From Meconema thalassinum (lineage: Eukaryota; Arthropoda; Insecta; Orthoptera; Tettigoniidae): DNA of 64,000 nucleotides. Below, piece by piece: positions 56,586 to 64,000 of the stretch (within the stretch, counting starts at the first letter, position 1; each line of letters opens with the position of its first letter). A program made the position numbers and the translations under genes. The DNA is taken from positions 286,683,065-286,747,064 of the forward strand of contig OX336395.1 of the NCBI GenBank assembly GCA_946902985.2, given 5' to 3'. Under the pieces are notes generated by a model. It was not told where the DNA came from. It did no database searches and saw only the letters and a program-made list of their open reading frames with translations.

Positions 56586-58179
56586 GCCTATTATCATTTT
56601 TTGAAAAAAAAAAAAAAAGTCTTATGAGATCACCTTTTGTCCGTGTGGGTGTGTGTGCGTGTGCGTATGTGTGTGCGTGTGCGTATGTGTGTGTGTATGT
56701 CTATGTGTCTGTGTCTGCGTGTGTGTGTGTGTTACGTGTGTGTGTCCCCTCTAATAACTTTTAAACGGCTGGGGCGATTTCAATGAAACTCTGTGAGGTC
56801 ATAGCACCATTTTAGCTGTCCCCGATCTTGGCCTTCAAATTATATAAGGTCTTACCAATCCAACATGGTGGCTGTGCGAAATATTTTACCAGCATTCAAT
56901 ATCTCTGAAACTATTACCGATATCACCTTGAAATTTTGTACGGTGATGAAGGACGCTACTACAAGTCCACCTATGTGACTTCCAAAAACCTGGTTACTAC
57001 AAAACTAACATGGTGACCAGGCGAAGTTGAGACTTTTAAATAGACTTTTCTCGCCATTTTGCCATCCGTTTGCAATGAAGTTTGGTACAGAAAAAGAGTA
57101 TGCACGTTGTAATGCACTGACATCTAATTTAGTTCAATTGTTTACATAACCTCAAGATGGCAGCTGTGCGAAATATTTTACCGGCATTCTATGTCTCCGA
57201 AACTATTTACGATATCGGGTCGAAATTTTGTACGGTGATACAGGGCACTACTACAGGTTTATATTTGTAAGTTGCTAAAACCTGGAAAGTACAAAACGAG
57301 CATCGTGGCCAAGCGAAGTTGAAATATTTTAATAGACTTTTCTCGCGATTTAACCATCTGAGCGGAGTGAAATATGGTACATTAAATGGTTATACATATT
57401 GTAATGCACTGACATGTAATTTAGTTCAATTGCTTACATAACCTCTTAATGGCGGCTGTGCGAAATTTTAAAATTAAGTTTTAATTTCTTGTGTCGTAAT
57501 CATGCGATGTAAGTGAAAGTTTGAATAATGAACCTACGCAATAATTTTCCTTTAATGGTACATAACTCTATGGCCTATACATATAAAAATCCAACATGGC
57601 GACCATCCTAACAATTTAGACGGTTCTCAATATCTACGAATCTTTTACAGCAATCAAACTGAAATTCTTCATGTTCATAGAGGCTATGAACATAAGTTCA
57701 CCTATAGTATTTTCAACAACTAATCCAACATGGCGGCGACGCAAAGTATAAATATTTAAAAGGACGTTTTTCGCGATTTAACAGTCCGAGTGCAGTGAAA
57801 CTTGGTACTGTAAATGCTTATACAAGTTTTAATCCATTGGCATCTAATTTACTTCAATTATTGTTCTCATTACCTCAAGATGGCAGCTGTGCAAAATTTA
57901 AAAATCTCGTTTTACTTCTTGTGTACTAATCATGCGATTGAAGTTTGCGTTTGAATACTACACCTACACAATAATCTTCATTTAATAGTGCATAACTCTC
58001 AGACCTACATATATAAAAATCATGCATGGCGTTCTTCCGAAATATTAGACGGTTCTCGATATCTACGATTCTATTACAATCAAACTGAAATTTTGTATGT
58101 TGATAGAGGCAATTAACATAAGTAGGATATATGAAAATAGGCTTTAGTTCTTCACGGCACTACTTCTTTGGTAACTTGT
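56586..58179 (+). mobile_element. TA-flanked GCCTAT-family element, copy D
   Basis: Starts TA-GCCTATTATCATTTTTTG with an A-run in the hairpin, then GTCTTATGAGATCACCTTTT, a (TG)n tract (56645-56745) and repeated units with GGCTGTGCGAAATATTTTAC. It ends ATGAAAATAGGC, a 30-bp extension containing GTTCTTCACGG, and ACTTGT-TA. Closely related to copy C in the opposite orientation. TA dinucleotides flank it at 56584-56585 and 58180-58181. Non-coding. Confidence 0.75.
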
Positions 58180-58181
58180 TA

Positions 58182-58807
58182 GAAGTACACATTCGTATTT
58201 ATGGACTGCCCGGACGTGTCCACCACCGGTGAGGATTCATTGATATATGTAGCTGGAGATCTTTGACCTCTGCGATCCTTACCATCAGCGGATTTGGGGG
58301 TGAGTTACATAATACGGGCACAGTAGATTATAGCAATGTCTTCACCATCAGCTTGACTGGTAGGCATATAGACTTGCATCACTCTGGTACACGTAGGTTT
58401 TGTATTGATTTTAGCTACAATAATCCCTTTCACTATATCACTCATTACATTCCTCCCGCTGTCCAAGTTTTCTAGTCAATATGAAACTAACCCCGCGTAG
58501 TCTTCGTTTGATTTACTGCTAATGGTCCTGTAGTCACCTGACCAAAGATCCTGTGTTATCCTTCAAGCGCACTTCTTTTATCCGAATTAAACCCAACCTC
58601 GACCTTTCTATTTCCCCTTCTAAGTTTTATAACCTTCCACTACCATTCATACTTCTGACATTCCACGCTCAGATCCGTATAAATCAGATTTCCACTTTGT
58701 TGGTTTATACTACGGGACAGCTTGTTGGTGATATCTATCAATTTAGGCCATTGGAACCTATAGTAGTATTTCTTTTATTAGTCTCTTCTTATCGCTATCG
58801 TACTTCA
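58182..58807. other. Unassigned DNA
   Basis: No recognised gene. The frames here start at non-ATG codons and lack family signatures. Confidence 0.35.
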
Positions 58808-58837
58808 CCCATCATTAGAGCCCTGCGCGGATAAACG

Positions 58838-59175
58838 AAATGTTATCCGCATCCGCCCCGCATCCGCACGACTGTTATCCGCATCCGCCCCGCATCCGCA
58901 CGACTGTTATCCGCATCCGCCCCGCATCCGCATAACTGTTATCCGCATCCGCCCTGCATCCGCCTCGCATCCGCATAACTGTTATCCGCATCCGCCCTGC
59001 ATCCGCCTCGCATCCGCATAACTGTTATCCACATCCGCCCTGCATCCGCCTCGGATCCGCATAACTGTTATCCACATCCGCCCTGCATCCGCCTCGCATC
59101 CACACGACTGTTATCCGCATCCGCCTCGCATCCGCATAACTGTTATCCGCATCCGCACGACCCTTTTCCGCATTC
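58838..59175. repeat. GCATCCGC minisatellite inside the hAT MITE
   Basis: Tandem units of about 35-48 bases of the form TTATCCGCATCCGCC-TCGCATCCGCATAACTG. The same octamers recur at the right end of the element (59590-59720), so the array appears to have grown out of the subterminal region. Confidence 0.8.
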
Positions 59176-59204
59176 GCAAGTTTGTTATCCGAATCTACTG
59201 ACAT

Positions 59205-59300
59205 TATAATATTATTTTTAATATTTTAATTTTAATATTAATTTAATTAATTTAAAATTAAATTTTAATATTTTAATATTTTTATAATATTTTTATAAAG
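59205..59300. repeat. Pure A/T low-complexity tract in the hAT MITE
   Basis: Almost uninterrupted A and T (TTTAATATTTTAATTTTAAT and variants), next to the GC-rich minisatellite. Confidence 0.8.
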
Positions 59301-59737
59301 CATATATTAATAAAGCAACATATTTAGACATTTGAGGATAACGTTGTTCCCTTAGGCTTTGAATGCCATGTGCTTATGTTTTAAATGAATGTTGTACTGC
59401 CAGAATTGCAACCCCTTCCTGTTCGGAGTGTTAATTATGTTCAATAACATAATTTGAATGAGATTATATCATTCTCTTACATTATTGTCATAAAAAATAT
59501 AACGGAAAAATATGATAGGCCTACGTCTTAATTGATAAACATCCGGGTCCTAGTAATGATATTAAACAAGTTCGCATTTTATTCTAAAAACTATCCGCAA
59601 ATTTTCTCCAAACATTATCCGCAGCTTATCCGCTATCCGAACAGCCATGCAAACTATATCCGCATGGTGAAAAATCTTGCGGATATCCGCGGGTTAATCC
59701 GCGGATATCCGCATCCGCGCAGGGCTTTACCCATCAT

Positions 59738-60306
59738 CTCCCCTTACCTTGATGTCGGTCTGACCTCTTTAAGTGTGGTGTTCTCCACATGTAGAAAGGC
59801 ACTTCTTACACTTCTGAATTATTTTATCGTTGTGTACTGTTTCATTTGCCGTAATAAGATATTATACCCCGTTCAGTTGTTTGATTATTTAATTGGCTTT
59901 CGTCATTGCGTGCGCTACGTTATTATATTTTAATGGACACCACACTGCATATAAGTGTATCAATGAAATATTTTCCTTATTGTATTTTTGGAAAGACTAT
60001 GGAATGTATTGATAAGTGAAGCTGATAACCAAACGGGAGAATGATGGCAAAAGGTATTGTGCGAATACCTTAATAAGTAAGCCTCACTTCCATTGCTGTT
60101 CAATTATTCATGAGGATTTATTTGTAATACAAATGAATCGTACGAATTTTGATTTCAACAAGCCCATAATTGTAGGATACACCATTCTGAAATAATTGTC
60201 AGAAACACTCATTTATTAATTCCACTCTGAATATGTACTGAAAAACTATATTGATCATACTAAATTACTCCATAAAGACACAGATTATTTTATTTATTAG
60301 CTTTAA
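59738..60306. other. Unassigned DNA
   Basis: AT-rich, no recognised gene or element end. Confidence 0.35.
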
Positions 60307-60522
60307 ACTAATAATTTTTATGGTGATATCAAAACTGAAGTAGATAGGCGTATTACAAGTAACTATTCAGAGGATAATATCTACTATCTACCTCTAGTAA
60401 ACAAACAGATTCTCGGAAATTTTAAGGATGTATGTGCTGGTGTTGTTGTAGACATCAATGTAGGCACTAAATCTAAATCATATAGCCCCATGCTGATAGA
60501 TGGTCTGGTAATAAGAAATTAA
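60307..60522 (+). other. 71-codon open stretch without start, unrecognised
   Basis: Between stops at 60304 and 60520 the frame reads GDIKTEVDRRITSNYSED, then IYYLPLVNKQILGNFKDVC and AGVVVDINVGTKSKSYSPML. Composition is protein-like in an AT-rich setting, but there is no ATG at the start and I cannot name a family. It could be a decayed coding fragment or chance. Confidence 0.25.
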
Positions 60523-60597
60523 AAGTAATAAAATCAAATGTTGGTAGTAATGAGTTAGATATATATGAAAACTCAGCAATTTTTCTAAGTATATGAC

Positions 60598-60860
60598 TTG
60601 TCTTGTGTGGGGTTTCGCCTAGGAACACAAAGCTGGCTCACAGCGGGGTCTTGCTGACCGTTCCCCGACCCCAACAAGAGTAGCGAACTGTGCACTACCT
60701 CCCTTCTTATGAAGCGACCATGGGATTCTTTGCTGCGAGAGCTAAAAGCTCAAACAACTTTTCACCTCCAAAAGCCCACACAAGACACGGCATAAACCTA
60801 GAAAAAATTCTGAGTTCTAATACCTTGGCCGTGAAAGCCAGCATACCATCTTTTTAGATA
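60598..60860. repeat. Repeat related to 11.9-12.2 kb, with inverted GTCTTGTGTGG
   Basis: GTCTTGTGTGGGGTTTCGCC at 60600 and its near complement CCACACAAGAC at 60776-60786 form an inverted pair. TGGCCGTGAAAGCCAGCATA and ACCATCTTTTT follow, as at 11.9-12.14 kb. Orientation of the core is inverted relative to that copy while the flank is not. Class not identified. Confidence 0.45.
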
Positions 60861-62284
60861 TAAATAATTACAAAAAATGTATACTGAGTAACCCACCTAT
60901 CTTATTAAAAAAATGTATGTTCTTAAAGGCAAGATCCATCAGCTCCAAACTAATTTGCTGAACAAGTCGCTCTAAGTAATGAAGACAACAAACAATACAT
61001 TATACCTAACCATCAGATACTCCTGCTTGGAAAACAGACACATTGATTACTATTGTTTTATATAAGTCGGATGTTCACTGTATCACATCATTTATAGTGC
61101 GATCTATATTGTAATATTAAATGCATTCGTTATACTGTAAGTACAGTACAGTATAATTTACTGCAGTCTAGTAAAGATAATATGTAATAAATTTGCTGTA
61201 AAAAGTTGTTTATTATTAATTGGATCCACAAAGTCGCTCAAAATAATGGAAATAAAGAAATATCATATCTAACACAATAATGTCTTTGCTTGTGGTATAT
61301 TTTCAAACTATACGTTCAATGAAACTTTGCTCCCTTATTGCATTTTCTTTCATTTTTCCGCCGTTCTTTTCTTTTGTACCATGAAAACCACGAACAGAGA
61401 TTTCTTTGCATTTAGCTCTCCTGTTGTGCATTTGCTTATGTTTTTCTTCAGTATTTTTCAGAAAACGAGATGTGTCCCCCCCTGTTTAGCAGTAGCGTTA
61501 ATCTTCGCCTTGCATCCCAATCATACGGAAAATTGCTGAAATCAATGGTTCCTGGCGGCCATCTCGAGTCTAAAGACTCCTTTTGTCGTAAATTTTACTT
61601 ACTTGCTGTATTCTCAACGCTGCATATTTGTGTCTTAACCTCACAGCAATTGAATTGCTTATAATTTTTGCGTGGCACAGTTTTAAAATTGTTAGCCGCT
61701 GCCGCCCTGTTTGAATCTTTCAACATTTGTAATCACTTAAGGTTAAACATATACTACCAGTTATTGTTGAAGCTAATCGATATTATCACTCTTCTCTTGA
61801 TCTTCACGTTTGGCAGCAATTTGAAATGCGCCACGTGAACTTTGTTAACTATTTGTTGTGGTCTTGTCAATGCTTCCTTTAGATGTTCAGTTCTATCATT
61901 GGGCTCAACAATCCGATTTGTTCACAATCTCTAAGCTTAACCATATTTATAAATAACGTTAACTATTGTAAATGGGCCGCGGGCCGCCCGGTCCCTCACA
62001 CTGCGCTGCTTTGGGAAGTTACACATCCTCTATATTTAGCCTGTTTCTTCTACATATGTGTGTTAGTTATCCACTTGTAATAAATAAATTGTTATTGTTG
62101 TTTGGGTTCTTCCCTTGTAACCATTCTTTTACTTTCACTCCTAAACCTTTTCCTCTATCTACATCATCTTGCCGATGGTGGCTATTGGACTCTCTTCCAA
62201 TTGCTCCAGCTTGGGAAGTACAGTACTGTCACTTTAGGTCTCAAGTTCATTGTATTAATCTGTATTATAGCCATAAATAAACAT
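60861..62284. other. Unassigned DNA
   Basis: No recognisable gene. Plus-strand frames between 61.3 and 62.3 kb overlap each other in different phases and look non-coding. Confidence 0.4.
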
Positions 62285-62521
62285 AATAAACAAGAATATC
62301 GGCCTTAGTGGCATAGTCGGTAGAATCCTGAATTGCTATGCTCAAGACCACGGGTTCAAACGCAGCGGAAGTCATCGGATTTTTAAGAGCGTCAAAATCC
62401 TTCAGTATGCCTTGCAGGGGAAGTAAACCTTTCTGGCCCATGTCATGTCATAGATTTATGGCTTGTAGAAGAACCTACCACTCAAATTGGTGGTGTGTAA
62501 CCAAATTTGTAGGCTATATTT
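62285..62521 (+). mobile_element. tRNA-related SINE
   Basis: GGCCTTAGTGGCATAGTCGG (A-box-like) is followed 35 bases later by ACGGGTTCAAACGC (B-box-like). The body contains GATTTTTAAGAGCGTCAAAA, TCCTTCAGTATGCCTTGCAG and CATGTCATAGATTTATGGC, phrases I associate with a common insect SINE. It is not a tRNA gene: no acceptor stem closes. No clear target duplication found. Confidence 0.6.
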
Positions 62522-63010
62522 AGTTGGTTAGAAACGCTCTGTCACGTTCCAACGTTCGCCGCCAGTGTCAGTGACAGTGGCATCTGGTATCCAAAGTTGG
62601 AAATACTTGCCGGGAGCCCAAGGGCGTTCAACTGAAATACCCTGCTATGGCCATTGGCTGCAATTCACATGTTATAATAAACATTATGGTGTTTGAACCA
62701 TTATCAATGTTGCTTAGTAAACGAAAGTTTGATGCTTTTCAGTCGGTCAACACTATTGTACCTAAATGAGATGGGATGTGTTTATAAATCTCATGTAAAT
62801 TTATTTCAGGATTAGGGAATAACTGATCTCATGTGGGTACGATCGTGTTCACCGACAGAAAAGCATTACACTTTCGTAATATAATAAACATTAATATTTT
62901 TTTGGAAACTGTATACCTTATTTTTGACAGATCCATGATCATTAATGACTTATACCAGCGAGACTTCAGTACGTCGCCATTGTCACCATCTTGTGTCAGG
63001 GGTCTTGTAT
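62522..63010. other. Unassigned DNA
   Basis: No recognised gene. A short inverted motif GTCAGTGACAGTGGCA near 62567 is the only structure noted. Confidence 0.35.
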
Positions 63011-64000
63011 TTAAGGGGACACTATACTGAAATTCCACGAATTTCGAGGAAAATATCAAAGTTGGGTTTATGGCACTAAAAATACCCGATTATGTCCTCT
63101 ATCAAAAAGTGTTTTTATTTTTTAAGTGCCGCCATTTTTAAAGTCCTCAGCACCTCCTCTAATTGGCACTGTGGTGGCATTTCATTGTTCCATGCGCTAC
63201 TCGACACGCCCCCTCCAGTTACTGCTAAGAAATTATGTGTTTCTGACGTCTTTCTTATTGGGATTTTAAATGAAATTGAAGAATCGTCTTGCAGAGGTGA
63301 TATTTTGCATCTCGATGCTCAGTTGTTATAGTACATGATCCATTATTAGTGAAATAAATACTTATAACCATGGTTTCAATTCCTTGCGCTGAAATTTATC
63401 TCATAATATTAGCTTTTTTATAGTGCTACTGGTAGTAATAGATTGAACGTATGATATTTATAAGTTGAGTATGTAACCCTTATTTATATTGCATACGTAT
63501 TTTGGACAGCACTCTACCCGGTTTGTTAGTAAACAGTGAAATTGGCGGTTGTGTTTGGATTAAGCTGTTTCAGAATCTTTCTTTTGTGAACTTTCGTGTA
63601 TGTATTTTCTGTAATTGAATTATCAAGAATGCCTAGGAGTAGGAGATGTCCTGGAAAATGGCCCTGGAAGAGAAGGTCAACAGGTTTGGCTGTTTATTAT
63701 AAGGTGGATAAGTGTGTTGCTTCTCATGTTTCAGAAAGCAACATGCCTGTTAATTATAGGCCTATTTCATGTCCTGAAATGAAACATACTGATGGGGAAG
63801 GCAGTGTGATTTGCTCTTCTGGTACTATCGAATATAATTCGAATGATTCTGATACAATGGGCGAGCGTAAAATTAGGCCTACAACCACTGGCAACATTCT
63901 CTAATTTCAGGCCTGAAAACATTGATGCAGATGTCAGGGGGAATGATAATTTTATTATTGTGCACAAGTCTGCACTTCAGGAACTTGTTAAAAGCTTGTT
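63011..64000 (+). mobile_element. Left part of a TTAA-flanked DNA transposon (runs off the window)
   Basis: TTAA (63011-63014) is followed by GGGGACACTATACTGAAATT, a G-rich terminus of the kind seen in TTAA-duplicating transposons (Kolobok and piggyBac groups). A coding region starts ~600 bases inside. The right terminus is outside the window, so the target duplication cannot be checked. Confidence 0.4.
63629..64000 (+). CDS. N-terminal part of a possible Mutator-like/Kolobok-type transposase
   Basis: ATG at 63629 opens MPRSRRCPGKWPWKRR, a basic start, and runs to TAA at 63902. One base out of phase the frame continues from 63900 with SNFRPENIDADVRGNDNFII and VHKSALQELVKSL to the window end. 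The break is either a one-base frameshift or a splice site (TTTCAG occurs there). A basic N-terminus, a variable linker and a LV.-.ALQEL-type helix before an expected Cys cluster resemble arthropod proteins with the Mutator-like transposase domain. The catalytic part is not in view, so this is tentative. Confidence 0.35.

Larger units (their letters stand above)
58816..59729. mobile_element. hAT-type MITE with 8-bp target duplication
   Basis: Perfect 8-bp direct repeats CCCATCAT lie at 58808-58815 and 59730-59737. Termini read TAGAGCCCTGCGCGGAT and ATCCGCGCAGGGCTTTA, 17-bp inverted repeats with one mismatch. The 914-bp interior has no transposase. An 8-bp duplication and A/G-rich GCCCTG-type termini are characteristic of the hAT superfamily, so the assignment is strong for superfamily and silent on the autonomous partner. 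Confidence 0.88.

Noticed and set aside
61327..62308. Secreted or membrane protein genes
   Set aside because: Several overlapping plus-strand frames in different phases with Phe/Leu-rich, AT-driven composition; no conserved motif.
62285..62360. tRNA gene
   Set aside because: A- and B-box-like segments are present but no cloverleaf closes, and a SINE body follows.

Overview
The window reads as nuclear DNA of a repeat-rich insect. It is AT-rich and has no intact host gene that I can recognise. It carries tRNA-headed SINEs, insect-type non-LTR retrotransposons, LTR-type elements with a tRNA-Lys(CUU) primer site, a hAT-type MITE with an 8-bp target duplication, C2H2 zinc fingers and satellites. 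The two SINE types at 10.46 and 23.5 kb resemble SINEs I associate with polyneopteran insects (stick insects, orthopterans, cockroaches). That placement is a memory-based impression, not a computed match. There is no bacterial gene organisation, no CRISPR array, no rRNA and no convincing free-standing tRNA gene. The supplied open frames often start at non-ATG codons, and most are chance frames.

Layout. (1) 1-7,676: tandem array, minus strand, of a non-autonomous LTR-type element with a 4,840-bp period, a tRNA-Lys primer site and a 192-codon coiled-coil ORF. (2) 7.7-10.4 kb: decayed repeats, plus copies of a TA-flanked family whose ends read GCCTACTTTC/GAAAGTAGGC. (3) 10.46-10.83 kb: a complete SINE with an 11-bp target duplication. 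(4) 12.6-22.2 kb: a nest of elements. An old non-LTR reverse transcriptase is split by a 2.1-kb insertion. It abuts an I-clade-like element (endonuclease, RT, RNase H, TAA-rich tail), which is itself split by a 2.1-kb TA-flanked element carrying seven ~293-bp repeats. (5) 22.2-23.9 kb: a broken C2H2 zinc-finger gene interrupted by a SINE with target duplication. (6) 26.4-29.2 kb: a ~164-bp satellite. (7) 29.9-48.4 kb: a second tandem array, plus strand, of a longer relative of the left element (period ~7,052 bp) with a ~690-codon coiled-coil frame. (8) 48.4-50.8 kb: a 5'-truncated non-LTR element whose RT frame is fully open for 780 codons. (9) 51.2-52.9 kb: a decayed EN-RT element split by a GC-rich insertion with direct terminal repeats. 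(10) 53-64 kb: further repeats, a hAT-type MITE with perfect 8-bp target duplications, a SINE, and at the right edge the start of a TTAA-flanked DNA transposon with an N-terminal coding region.

The most distinctive system is the pair of oppositely oriented LTR-type arrays. Each unit keeps the same parts in order: a short terminal-repeat candidate, a primer site, a coiled-coil ORF, a small conserved 3' ORF, a block of CCGTGAG-type repeats, and about 3 kb of non-coding DNA ending in a purine tract. No protease, RT or integrase is present, so mobilisation would need proteins supplied by another element. Outer boundaries of the terminal repeats cannot be fixed from this window because every unit end is either tandemly joined or truncated.
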